DNA of 64,000 bases from Candidatus Jordarchaeales archaeon (GTDB lineage: Archaea > Asgardarchaeota > Jordiarchaeia > Jordiarchaeales > Freyrarchaeaceae). The stretch spans positions 138,356 to 202,355 of the forward strand of contig JAWAHN010000002.1 in the NCBI GenBank assembly GCA_038889235.1, given 5' to 3'. Under the pieces are notes generated by a model. That model worked only from the letters and a program-made list of their open reading frames with translations, did not search any database and was not told the DNA's origin. Numbering within the stretch: the stretch's first letter is position 1; every line of letters begins with the position of its first letter. This document shows, piece after piece, positions 1 to 8,009 of the stretch. The position numbers were made by a program, and so were the translations under genes.

Positions 1-34
1 CCCGACACTCACTTCTTTCTCTAGGTGAAGGCTT

Positions 35-676
35 TTGCTGGTTGCTGGGGTGGACGAGGCTGGAAGGGGGCCAGTAATAGGCCCCATGGTGGTGTCCGGT
101 GTGCTCGTTGAGGAGTCGTCTATCGAGTCACTTACACGGATGGGTGTCACTGACTCTAAATGTCTCACCCCGTCTCAGAGGTCGAGGCTTTTCGGTCACA
201 TAATTGAGGTCGCTAAGAAGGTCATTTCCTTAGAAGTTCCCCCAAGCGAAATAGACGACGCGGTCTGTTCAGTGGGGCTAAACGAGCTCGAAGCTTGCAA
301 GATGGCAGAAATAGTGAACGAGTTGCAACCCGACGTAGCCTACCTTGACGCCGCAGATCCCTACCCTGAAAAGTTCTACGAGCGGGTCAAAAAATACCTT
401 TCATGCAACGCTAGAATAATTGTCGAGCACAATGCTGACAAAAAATATGTCGTTGTAGGAGCCGCCTCCATCGTGGCCAAAGTTATCAGGGATTCTCGAA
501 TGAATGAGCTCAAGGTTTATGGTGAGATTGGGTCAGGTTACCCTCAGGATCCGCGAACTATAGAATTCCTGAGGTGTTGGGTGAGAGAGAAGGGCTGCCT
601 TCCTCCCTTCGCCAGGAAAACGTGGAAAACAGCGAGAAGAATACTAGAGGAAACCTTTCAGAAAAAGTTAATTTGA
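35..676 (+). CDS. rnhB: Ribonuclease HII
   Basis: Cleaves the RNA strand of RNA-DNA hybrids and misincorporated ribonucleotides. The 213-residue protein opens with the DEAGRG motif. The four acidic residues expected at the active site are visible at D7, E8, D105 and D135, the same spacing as in archaeal RNase HII. The start is TTG: a stop lies just upstream in frame, and GGTGA sits 6 nt before it. The 3' end overlaps the convergent regulator gene by 9 nt. Length and motifs are normal for the family. Confidence 0.95.
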   Translation: MLVAGVDEAGRGPVIGPMVVSGVLVEESSIESLTRMGVTDSKCLTPSQRSRLFGHIIEVAKKVISLEVPPSEIDDAVCSVGLNELEACKMAEIVNELQPDVAYLDAADPYPEKFYERVKKYLSCNARIIVEHNADKKYVVVGAASIVAKVIRDSRMNELKVYGEIGSGYPQDPRTIEFLRCWVREKGCLPPFARKTWKTARRILEETFQKKLI

Positions 677-1645
677 GCTTTGCACTTTTTTGAGAAGCTC
701 CTCCGGTTCCTCCATGGACTCTATTTCTTCTTTACTAATGATGGGAACCTTTGCGCCCTTAATCTTCCTACTTTTATCCATCACGAACATAGCGAGCTTT
801 TGCGTGACAAACGCCAGCTTGTCCAACATCATCACTCGTTTTTCAATCATTCTCTCGTTGGCCTTACCAACTCCAGTAACAACCAGGCACTTCTCGCTTT
901 GGTCTGCTGTAAGTGCGTCGAAAGGTGCTCTCCTAGCCAGTATAACTTTAAACCCTAGACTGGAAAGGGCTTCGAAGACCTCCCTCTCCAAGTCATCCTC
1001 CCACTCCCGTTTCTCCTCCCTCTTCTCCTCGTACTCGTAGATGGAATACCACTCCTTTAAGTCAATAGGCAATATTACGTCGGCATCTAGCTCCTCCTCT
1101 ATCTTAAGGGCTGTCTCCAAGGTGGCATCCATCTCGTTCCTTTCATACTCGTATATTGTCTTACGTGAAACACCAACTCTTTCTGCTAAGTTTCCAAGCG
1201 ATAACCCTTTCAACTCCCTAGCCTTCTTCAAAGCTTCACCGTCGATCCTCGTGTAGAGCCCTCCGTGCCTAGCAAAAACCATTGGCTGAACATTTTCTAG
1301 GACAAATTGCTTAAATGTTGAAAAGTTAAGTGTCGGTATGCCACATCTTCCGTAGACAACGCCGTCAAGCATCTCGCTTCTTCTCGTCCTCTCACCAACT
1401 ATGATGGGAGTGGCAGACAGCCGCCTTGCAAGCATTCTTAACTCTCTTCCTTGCTCGTCCTTCAATCCGTCGACATTGACAAGCACTTTAAGAAGCATCA
1501 AAAAGTCGCCTTTCCTTGCAACTAAGTCAAAACAGCTCTTAGAAGGGAGATTGTTAACTACCTGGAACCCTGCAACTTCTAAGGTTTTCCTAACTTTCTC
1601 TATGGATAAGCCTGAGGACATTTCGCCCACCGGTCTATTCTCCAC
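668..1645 (-). CDS. Putative HTH transcriptional regulator (COG1395-like)
   Basis: A 325-residue protein matching the archaeal family of predicted regulators with a Cro/XRE-type helix-turn-helix between two nuclease-fold-like parts. The HTH is at about residues 138-190 and includes GVSRKTIYEYERN. The flanking regions (about 15-125 and 225-320) resemble PD-(D/E)XK-like folds, but I see no complete catalytic set, so DNA binding is more likely than cleavage. The start is GTG, with an AT-rich TATA-like box 23-32 nt upstream and no Shine-Dalgarno, which suggests a leaderless transcript. Target genes are unknown. Confidence 0.8.
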   Translation of the reverse strand: MENRPVGEMSSGLSIEKVRKTLEVAGFQVVNNLPSKSCFDLVARKGDFLMLLKVLVNVDGLKDEQGRELRMLARRLSATPIIVGERTRRSEMLDGVVYGRCGIPTLNFSTFKQFVLENVQPMVFARHGGLYTRIDGEALKKARELKGLSLGNLAERVGVSRKTIYEYERNEMDATLETALKIEEELDADVILPIDLKEWYSIYEYEEKREEKREWEDDLEREVFEALSSLGFKVILARRAPFDALTADQSEKCLVVTGVGKANERMIEKRVMMLDKLAFVTQKLAMFVMDKSRKIKGAKVPIISKEEIESMEEPEELLKKVQSSN

Positions 1646-1667
1646 TAGTAAATTTGGGAACCAAAAA

Positions 1668-1677
1668 ATTTAAATTT
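1668..1677 (-). promoter_or_regulatory. TATA-like box for the COG1395-type regulator
   Basis: An AATTTAAATT element ends 23 nt before the GTG at 1645. That is the distance expected for an archaeal TATA box driving a leaderless or near-leaderless mRNA. The gene has no Shine-Dalgarno, which agrees with this reading. Confidence 0.5.
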
Positions 1678-1706
1678 TAGTTTTCCTTCGAGATCAGGAG
1701 TCGCGC

Positions 1707-1937
1707 TTACCCTGTTGAAATCAGCGTCATGCTCTTTGTTACACCCCTCGTTCTCCTAATCCTCGTGACTATTTCATCCAATTTTCGTCCTAGGTCGTCT
1801 ATTTCAACTCTAACTACGACATCCCACTCACCGTAAGTTACATGGGCTTCGGTGACTTGTTCGATTTTTGATATTTCCTCTGCAACCTCGTGCTCCATGC
1901 CCGCTTCAGTCATCAAGAGAATATAGACTACATGCAC
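1707..1937 (-). CDS. Stand-alone Lrp/AsnC ligand-binding (RAM) domain protein
   Basis: A 76-residue protein that is only the effector-binding, oligomerisation half of Lrp/AsnC regulators, with the usual alternating beta strands, the helix around EVAEEISKIEQV and a central YGEWDVVVRV segment. There is no helix-turn-helix. Stand-alone RAM proteins are common in archaea and may bind amino acids or modulate full-length Lrp partners. It is divergent from the GH35 gene, only about 40 bp away, so the promoters probably overlap. Confidence 0.8.
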   Translation of the reverse strand: MHVVYILLMTEAGMEHEVAEEISKIEQVTEAHVTYGEWDVVVRVEIDDLGRKLDEIVTRIRRTRGVTKSMTLISTG

Positions 1938-1976
1938 AGACTTCCCCCCTCAAAATTTTGTCTTCACTGAGGAAAA

Positions 1977-4349
1977 ATGTTTTTCTGCTGTCCTAAGACA
2001 ATTTCGTTTATGGGTCTCTCATCGGGGAAAGGCTCTAGCCCTCATCTTCTGAGCGGAGAAGTGCACTACTTCCGTCTACCTCCGTCAGAGTGGCGTAACC
2101 GCATACTGAAAGCTAAAGAAGCCGGTCTACATGCAATTTCAACTTACATACCATGGAACTGGCATGAGATCAGTGAAGGAGTGTTCGATTTTTCGGGGGA
2201 CACTCACCCTCAAAGAAATTTAGAACTTTTCCTTGAAACAGCCGAGGAAGAAGATATGCTCGTAATTGCTAAGCCGGGGCCATACATATGCGCTGAATGG
2301 ATTTACGGTGGGATACCGCCTTGGCTTCTGAAAAGCCGACCAGAAATACGTGCTCTCGACTCTTCGGGAAAACCGACGAAGTGGCTTTCAAAAAAAGCAC
2401 CAGTCGTGAGCTACCTTCACCCAACTTACCTTGAATTTGCAGAGAGATGGATGAAAAAAGTTTCTGAAGTGATAAAGAAGTACGAGGCATCTAGAGGAGG
2501 TTGCGTATTCATAGTTCAAGTGGATAATGAGTCCTGTTACGGTTTCCATTTCTCGCCGTTCGACACAGATTACAACCCAGTAGTTGTAGGGGCATGCGGA
2601 AAGGAAGGTTTGTACCACGAGTGGCTTAAAACTAAATTCCCATCGATAGAACAGCTCAACATGGCTTACGGAACGAAATACACCGATTTCTCCGAAGTTC
2701 AGCCACCTAGAAAACTAGATGGGAGGCGCAATCTCCCAGCGGTACTCGACTGGATTGAGTTCAAAGAGCAAATAATTGCCACTTTCCTTCACAAGATGGC
2801 CGAATCTGTCAGGAGTACTGGGGTAGACGTGCTCCTAATAACGAATGACTTTTTCATCTCTCTCCTTTCCCCTCCAGTACAGGTGAAAAGTCGCTTTTTG
2901 GTCGATGCAGTAAACCTATACCCTCACTACCTTGACGACGAGTCATTTCTTGCGGTTGTAAACTACCTCGAGCTTTTCAAGGGGTGCCAACCTGGAAAAC
3001 CACTTATAGTGGCAGAACTCCAAGCAGGGTGGTTCTCTTATAAGACGTCTAAAAACACGCTGCACGCTCTGGCAAGACTTGCACACGTAAAGGGTGCTAG
3101 AATAACAAATTTCTATATGTTTTCTGGGGGAGTAAATCCTAAGGGCTTTGGCACCACGGGAAAACTCTATTTCAAGGACGCGCCAGTCAGCCCTGAGGGA
3201 AGAAAGACTGACAAGTATTATACCATCAAATTGTTCGCCTCACTCGTTGAAACTTCCCCACCACCTGACCCAACATACGACCTTCACGTTGCATACTATC
3301 ACAAGTACAGTGCTGCGGAGATCGCTGATGGTTGTGACGTTCACGGGCGGAAATACAGGGCCATATCAACTTCATTCCGCCGCCTCCTGCTATCTCTCTT
3401 AAAAAACGGGCTGAGTTACTCTATTACTCCAATTGAATTCGTCAATCCGCAGATTTCCCCTCTGTTATTTAACGCGTTTGATTTCTTAAACGAAGAAGGA
3501 GCCGAAAAGCTGGTACATTACGTCGAGGAAGGTGGTACTTTAATCCTAACCCCTCAAACTCCCTCCTTCGGTGAAAGGAACCGCTCACCTAACGCCCTAG
3601 CGGAGGCACTAGGGGTTACCGAGCAGAACGTTAGGAGCGGGGTAGTTGAGCTCGCCAGCCAAAAATTGGAGGTACGCTCCGCCACTGTTTTCAAAGTTAA
3701 AGAAGCAGAGCCCCTGGCGATTCTTAACGAAAGACATCTGTGCGGCTTCCGTTCCGACATTGGGAAAGGAAAAGTTATCCAACTTGGCTTCACTCCAAGC
3801 TTCTCTCAATTAGAAAAGCTAGTACCCAACTTGAGACCGGTGTGTAGGGCGAGCAACGTTATGGCGTGCCTTTCGAGGGACGAGAAAGGCTACAGTTTAT
3901 TTGTTTGCAATTTCGAACGGAAAGATGTCGAAGGAGTTGTCCACTTATGCCTCCCCGATTACAGCACGTTGATACGCTTTTCTCTCCCGGCGAGAGGCAG
4001 CGCGGTATGGCCCCTCAGGCGAAAGTTCAACTTTGGGGAATTGGTGTACGCCACAGCAGAAATCGTCGAAGTTAGTAAAGAAGGTCTCACCTTCTGGGCG
4101 TATGAAGGGTCAAGAGTCAGTATCGAGTTAAAGACCGGCGAAAATCTTCCACTGCATGGAGACGCCAGTAGACACCTTGGGAGAACCATGTTCTTTGAAG
4201 TTTATGCCAAGAGGGGGGAAAACATGGTTGCAGAAAAACCACTAAAATTGGTTGTAATTGGGGTTAGGCGCCCCGAGCTAGAAGGAGTTAGAGAGCGTGC
4301 AATAAACACCATAAGAAAGTTTGCCGTTAAAAGAGTTCTCGGATACTAA
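1977..4349 (+). CDS. Family 35 glycoside hydrolase (beta-galactosidase)
   Basis: A 790-residue enzyme that hydrolyses terminal beta-galactosides or a related beta-glycan. The N-terminal TIM barrel shows the GH35 signature GPYICAEW (about residues 101-108). The likely acid/base is E185 in the DNES motif and the likely nucleophile is E347 in AELQAGW. The C-terminal half has a GH42-like trimerisation-type region and beta-rich domains. No signal peptide or membrane segment is seen, so it is probably cytosolic. ATG 1977 has GAGG 5 nt upstream; an in-frame ATG at 2010 is an alternative start. No sugar transporter lies next to it. Confidence 0.85.
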   Translation: MFFCCPKTISFMGLSSGKGSSPHLLSGEVHYFRLPPSEWRNRILKAKEAGLHAISTYIPWNWHEISEGVFDFSGDTHPQRNLELFLETAEEEDMLVIAKPGPYICAEWIYGGIPPWLLKSRPEIRALDSSGKPTKWLSKKAPVVSYLHPTYLEFAERWMKKVSEVIKKYEASRGGCVFIVQVDNESCYGFHFSPFDTDYNPVVVGACGKEGLYHEWLKTKFPSIEQLNMAYGTKYTDFSEVQPPRKLDGRRNLPAVLDWIEFKEQIIATFLHKMAESVRSTGVDVLLITNDFFISLLSPPVQVKSRFLVDAVNLYPHYLDDESFLAVVNYLELFKGCQPGKPLIVAELQAGWFSYKTSKNTLHALARLAHVKGARITNFYMFSGGVNPKGFGTTGKLYFKDAPVSPEGRKTDKYYTIKLFASLVETSPPPDPTYDLHVAYYHKYSAAEIADGCDVHGRKYRAISTSFRRLLLSLLKNGLSYSITPIEFVNPQISPLLFNAFDFLNEEGAEKLVHYVEEGGTLILTPQTPSFGERNRSPNALAEALGVTEQNVRSGVVELASQKLEVRSATVFKVKEAEPLAILNERHLCGFRSDIGKGKVIQLGFTPSFSQLEKLVPNLRPVCRASNVMACLSRDEKGYSLFVCNFERKDVEGVVHLCLPDYSTLIRFSLPARGSAVWPLRRKFNFGELVYATAEIVEVSKEGLTFWAYEGSRVSIELKTGENLPLHGDASRHLGRTMFFEVYAKRGENMVAEKPLKLVVIGVRRPELEGVRERAINTIRKFAVKRVLGY

Positions 4350-4355
4350 GCTCTG

Positions 4356-4859
4356 TTACTTTTTCTTTTTCACAAGTTCCTTAGCTTCCTCTATCCAAGA
4401 AGCAAGTTTCTTCTCGCTTATTCCCGTGGCTTCAGAGAGGAGTTTTGCGTCGCTTTTCGCCAGTTGTTCTAGGTTCTCTATGCCTGCGTTCTTGAGCTTC
4501 TCAGCAGTCTTCGGTCCAAGCCCTTTAAGAATGGTTAGCGGTGTTCCTTCCTCTACTACCTCGACCTGTTCCACTTTCGCCTTCTCAACTTTTTCGGCGG
4601 GCGCTTCTTCAACGGCTTTTTCCTCCTCGCTAACTTCTTTAATAGCTTTTCCGGCTTTCAGCACATCTACTAGTTTTCTTAGTGCCTCAACGTTTTCCTT
4701 GTGGACGCTCCTCCTTCTTTTATCGACCATTACCCCGATTTTCTTCGCGTCATGTAATGTAAGGTTTGCCTCCCTCAGTTCGCCTAAGCTGAAACCGCGC
4801 CCCTCTCTAACCTTGTTTAAGCTCTTCGGAACACGCACCATGGGCTTAATCTTCTCCAT
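4356..4859 (-). CDS. Ribosomal protein eL13 fused to a helix-hairpin-helix domain
   Basis: The first 75 or so residues match eL13 (L13e), a large-subunit protein shared by eukaryotes and some TACK archaea, with GRGFSLGEL and IGVMVDKRRRS. An acidic, alanine/glutamate-rich linker (about 80-105) follows. The C-terminal 55 residues contain LKGLGPKTAEKLKNAGI, a helix-hairpin-helix repeat of the kind that binds nucleic acid. The start is ATG 4859 because GGAGGT lies 8 nt before it; a GTG at 4868 is buried in that Shine-Dalgarno. Archaeal eL13 is usually only about 80 residues, so the extension is unusual. Confidence 0.85.
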   Translation of the reverse strand: MEKIKPMVRVPKSLNKVREGRGFSLGELREANLTLHDAKKIGVMVDKRRRSVHKENVEALRKLVDVLKAGKAIKEVSEEEKAVEEAPAEKVEKAKVEQVEVVEEGTPLTILKGLGPKTAEKLKNAGIENLEQLAKSDAKLLSEATGISEKKLASWIEEAKELVKKKK

Positions 4860-4937
4860 GTAAGCCACCTCCCATTTGTTTAGACAAATGCGCTATGTGC
4901 CCTCAAAATTTCCTCGGAATTTCCTTTGAGAAGTTAC

Positions 4938-4946
4938 TTTTTTAAG
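4938..4946 (+). promoter_or_regulatory. TATA-like box for the Fe-S oxidoreductase gene
   Basis: A TTTTTTAAG element lies about 52 nt before the proposed GTG start at 4998. This places transcription initiation near 4970 and argues against the longer reading frame from 4926. Confidence 0.35.
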
Positions 4947-4997
4947 TTTCTCCGGCTGATGTTGCTCTCGTTGACGCGTAACCGGAGGCAGTGCACT

Positions 4998-6149
4998 GTG
5001 AAGGTATCTTCTCCCATAGCGGAGGTCGAAGAACCACTGTATATCGACAGCTTAAGATGTTTCAGGTGCGGTCTTTGCCGGACCACTTGCCCCGTATTTG
5101 AAGTCCAGGGGACTGAAGACTGGAACACACGTGGCCGCATACTCCTACTAAGAGGGCTAATCTTAGGGGAAATCCAGCTCTCACGTTCACTAGCCGATAG
5201 GATCTTCTCATGCACACTGTGTAAGAAATGCGAGGTTATATGCCCGTCTAAGGTTAACGTAACGCGCCTCATCCAAGAAGCGAGGTTCAGGCTCGTCAAA
5301 AACGGTGTGCAGTTCCCAGAGGCGTATCAAAAACAGCGAGAAAACATACTGAAATTTGGAACTGTGATGGGAAGACAACTCTCACTCACTAGTAAAATAC
5401 CTAAAAACGTCAGAATTGCCTGCGACAGCAGCACAGTCTTCCACGTTGGATGTGTGGCCAGCGGCTCCTACCCACTTATAGCCCAGCTGGCGCTGGGGGT
5501 ACTTTCAAGGTTCACCCCTATACGGACATTTGACTCTGAGAAGTGTTGTGGTGGAGTCCTTCTAACCATGGGGTGCAGAGAAGACTTCAAGAGTTACTCT
5601 GAACGATATGTTAGAGAAGTTGAGGGCGAGAAAATCGAGAAAATAGTTACACTGTGCCCGATGTGCTACAACACTTTTGCAGAAGAATACCCGTGGAAAG
5701 TTGAAGTCCGCCACACATCACAGGTGTACGAGGAGCTCCTTGACTCTGGAAAACTCAGTTTCACAAGGAGAATTGACGCGTCAGTGGCGTACCACGACCC
5801 ATGCCACTTGGGACGCCACGCAGGAATATACGAGCCACCTCGCAAAGTCATAGAAAACATACCTGGAGTAAGGTTTGTGGAACTAGAGTTCCGCCGCGAG
5901 CTCTCGGTTTGCTGCGGTGGCCCTGTGAGATCCTCATACCCGTGGATAAGGGACTATCTCTCGGAGAAGGTGGTTAGGTTAGCGGTTGAAGCTGGAGCGT
6001 CATACTTGGCCACAGCTTGCCCCACATGTTTCCACAACTTGTACTCGGCTTCAATGCTTTCCGACTCTGAAGTAAAAGTTGTTATGGTGGACGAGCTTGT
6101 AGGCTTTGCCATCGGCACCCCAGTAGAAATCCCCCTGTATAAAACATAA
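4998..6149 (+). CDS. HdrD/GlpC-like Fe-S oxidoreductase
   Basis: A 383-residue soluble electron-transfer protein. Two 4Fe-4S clusters are predicted from CFRCGLCRTTC (about residues 21-31) and CTLCKKCEVIC (72-82). Two CCG-type domains follow, with CCGG plus CPMC and a second CCGG plus CPTC. The same layout occurs in HdrD, GlpC and GlcF, which pass electrons from a flavoprotein dehydrogenase. GTG 4998 is chosen because GGAGG lies 9 nt upstream; a TTG at 4926 would add 24 weakly conserved residues. It is distant from the glycerol operon and has no obvious partner dehydrogenase here. Confidence 0.8.
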   Translation: MKVSSPIAEVEEPLYIDSLRCFRCGLCRTTCPVFEVQGTEDWNTRGRILLLRGLILGEIQLSRSLADRIFSCTLCKKCEVICPSKVNVTRLIQEARFRLVKNGVQFPEAYQKQRENILKFGTVMGRQLSLTSKIPKNVRIACDSSTVFHVGCVASGSYPLIAQLALGVLSRFTPIRTFDSEKCCGGVLLTMGCREDFKSYSERYVREVEGEKIEKIVTLCPMCYNTFAEEYPWKVEVRHTSQVYEELLDSGKLSFTRRIDASVAYHDPCHLGRHAGIYEPPRKVIENIPGVRFVELEFRRELSVCCGGPVRSSYPWIRDYLSEKVVRLAVEAGASYLATACPTCFHNLYSASMLSDSEVKVVMVDELVGFAIGTPVEIPLYKT

Positions 6150-6162
6150 ACCCGCTATGTTT
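6142..6162 (+). promoter_or_regulatory. Inverted repeat before leuC
   Basis: AAACATA and TATGTTT form a perfect 7-bp stem around a 7-nt AACCCGC loop, at the stop codon of the Fe-S gene and 58 nt before leuC. It could be a transcription terminator or an operator for the leu genes. No TATA box between it and leuC is convincing, though TATAAAA overlaps its left edge. Confidence 0.35.
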
Positions 6163-6220
6163 ATTTCTCCATCATCATTATGTTGCACGCGTCATGAAAT
6201 GCGGAAAGGGTGCCGTTTAA

Positions 6221-7474
6221 ATGGGTAAAACGCTTGCCGAAAAAATTCTAAGTCTCGCCTCTGGAACTGACGCCTACCAAGGAGACATAGTGGTAGCTAA
6301 CGTAGACTTTGCCATGGCGCAGGATGGCACAGCCCCCTTGGCGATTGAAGCCTTCAAGAGTATGGGGGTAGAAAAAGTCTGGGATCCCAGTAGGATAGCG
6401 CTCGTCATAGACCACAACGCCCCCAGTCCCAACGAAGGTGTCTCGAAGCTACATAAGCTGATGAGAGAGTGGGCTACAAGTCAAGGGGTAATCCTTTACG
6501 ACATAGGGGAAGGTGTCTGCCACCAAGTTATGGTGGAGCGTGGACACGTAAAACCTGGAAGAGTCGTCCTAGGAGCCGACAGCCACACATGCACTTACGG
6601 TGCGCTCGGCGCCTTGGCTACTGGTATAGGGTCAACGGAGATGGCTGCTGTCTTTGCAAGCGGCCAGCTCTGGCTGAGAGTCCCAGAAACGTTCCTTGTA
6701 ATTGTCGAGGGTAAGCTTCCCAACGGGGTCTACGCTAAGGACATTGTTTTGTCAGTCATTGGGAAAGTTGGAGCTGACGGGGCAACCTACATGGCCGTTG
6801 AGTATACGGGAAGTACCATTAAGGAACTCAGCCTGGACGGACGGTTAACTCTCTGCAACATGGCTGTAGAAATGGGTGGAAAAACGGGTCTAGTGGCCCC
6901 CGACGAGAAAGTGGTCTCCTTCCTAAAGGAGAGAGGGATAACAGGCGGATACGAGTTACTTGCAAGCGACGAGGATGCAGATTTTGCCGAAAAGCTAGAG
7001 CTCGACGCCGAGGACCTAGTGCCGGTCGTTGCATGTCCCCACTCTGTGGACAATGTTAAATCAGTAGAAGAAGTTGAAGGAACACCCGTTAGCCAAGTAT
7101 TCATAGGAACCTGCACTAACGGTAGAATAGAAGATCTAAGAATCGCTGCAAGAGTTATGAAAGGAAGGAAAGTCAGGGTGAGAACAATAATTGTGCCAGC
7201 TTCCAGAGAGGTTTACCTCAAAGCCTTGAGAGAAGGACTCATTGAGGCATTCGTAGAGGCAGGCGCTACCGTCTGCAACCCTGGATGCGGCCCCTGCGTC
7301 GGGACACACCAAGGGATACCGTCACCCGGCGACGTTGTCATCTCCACGGCTAATAGAAACTTTAAGGGGAGAATGGGTTGTGACGACGCCGAAATATACC
7401 TTGCCTCACCTCACACCGCTGCGCTGGCAGCGGTAACTGGAGAAATAAGAGACCCTAGAAGGGGAGACATATGA
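6221..7474 (+). CDS. leuC: 3-isopropylmalate/homoaconitate dehydratase large subunit
   Basis: The large subunit of an aconitase-family hydro-lyase, 417 residues, the usual archaeal length. It isomerises 2-isopropylmalate to 3-isopropylmalate, or homocitrate in related enzymes. Cluster-binding cysteines are visible in TCTNGR and CGPCVGTH, and the substrate region includes GADSHTCTYGALG. It overlaps the leuD start by 4 nt and is followed by leuB, so leucine synthesis is the simplest reading. The lysine or coenzyme B branch cannot be excluded from the large subunit alone. No leuA is present in the window. Confidence 0.9.
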   Translation: MGKTLAEKILSLASGTDAYQGDIVVANVDFAMAQDGTAPLAIEAFKSMGVEKVWDPSRIALVIDHNAPSPNEGVSKLHKLMREWATSQGVILYDIGEGVCHQVMVERGHVKPGRVVLGADSHTCTYGALGALATGIGSTEMAAVFASGQLWLRVPETFLVIVEGKLPNGVYAKDIVLSVIGKVGADGATYMAVEYTGSTIKELSLDGRLTLCNMAVEMGGKTGLVAPDEKVVSFLKERGITGGYELLASDEDADFAEKLELDAEDLVPVVACPHSVDNVKSVEEVEGTPVSQVFIGTCTNGRIEDLRIAARVMKGRKVRVRTIIVPASREVYLKALREGLIEAFVEAGATVCNPGCGPCVGTHQGIPSPGDVVISTANRNFKGRMGCDDAEIYLASPHTAALAAVTGEIRDPRRGDI

Positions 7475-8009
7475 TTAGGGGAAGGGTTTGGAAGTTTCCG
7501 GACAACGTTAACACAGACTATATTATACCTGGAATGTAGCCTGAAAAGTCAGGCTACCTGGAAAGTACAAGTTTAAGACGCTCGACATGGACGAACTGGC
7601 TAAACACGCTATGGAAGGCATAGACCCAAGCTTCTCGAAGAAAGTTAGAAAAGGCGACATAATCGTAGCTGGGAAAAACTTTGGTTGCGGCTCGAGCAGA
7701 GAGCAAGCTCCACTAGTCCTCAAACACGTGGGGATCTCCTTGATCATAGCGGAAAGCTTCGCCCGAATATTCTACCGCAACTCCTTTAACATAGGACTTC
7801 CCCTCCTCATATGCAAAGGGATAACCGAAGCCACTGACGAAGGCGACGAGCTAGAAGTAGATGTTAGCAGCGGTCGCATACGCAACCTGACAAAGGGCAC
7901 CGAGTTGTATGCAAACCCAATACCTGACTTCCTGATGGAGATTGTCAACTCTGGTGGTCTTTCCGAGTACTACAAGAAGCACGGGCGGTTCCCATGGCAA
8001 AAAAGGTAG
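7471..8009 (+). CDS. leuD: 3-isopropylmalate dehydratase small subunit, reading frame interrupted by a 29-nt hairpin insertion
   Basis: Translation from ATG 7471 gives [21 protein letters not shown], the conserved LeuD N-terminus, then ATG and TAG (7537-7539). The rest resumes in another frame at AAG 7563, with [19 protein letters not shown] and later [12 protein letters not shown], up to the stop at 8007-8009. Removing exactly 29 nt restores the family motif IIPGKY. Downstream of the break the frame is intact and well conserved, and it overlaps leuB by 16 nt. The first ATG after the break is 7587, which would lose about 30 residues. The gene is therefore either recoded, spliced, or inactivated. 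Confidence 0.85.
7526..7563 (+). repeat. 29-nt insertion in leuD: direct repeats flanking a perfect hairpin
   Basis: TACCTGGAA occurs at 7526-7534 and 7555-7563, exactly 29 nt apart; the match extends to TGTA versus AGTA with one mismatch. Between them, GTAGCCTGA (7536-7544) and TCAGGCTAC (7549-7557) form a perfect 9-bp stem with an AAAG loop. The GGA codon at 7531-7533 is matched by GGA at 7560-7562 in the downstream frame, and an in-frame TAG lies in the 5' arm. The perfect stem leaves no 3-nt bulge where the 3' cleavage site would need to be, so a canonical archaeal intron is not supported. Confidence 0.9.

Noticed and set aside
4321-4863. A 180-codon plus-strand ORF opposite eL13
   Set aside because: A serine/phenylalanine-rich shadow of the eL13-HhH gene.
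7526-7563. A bulge-helix-bulge intron in leuD
   Set aside because: The 9-bp stem is continuous. A CTGG/CTGG outer helix with an AAT bulge can be drawn on the 5' side, but no bulge exists at the matching 3' position. A relaxed intron is not excluded, so it is kept as an alternative only.
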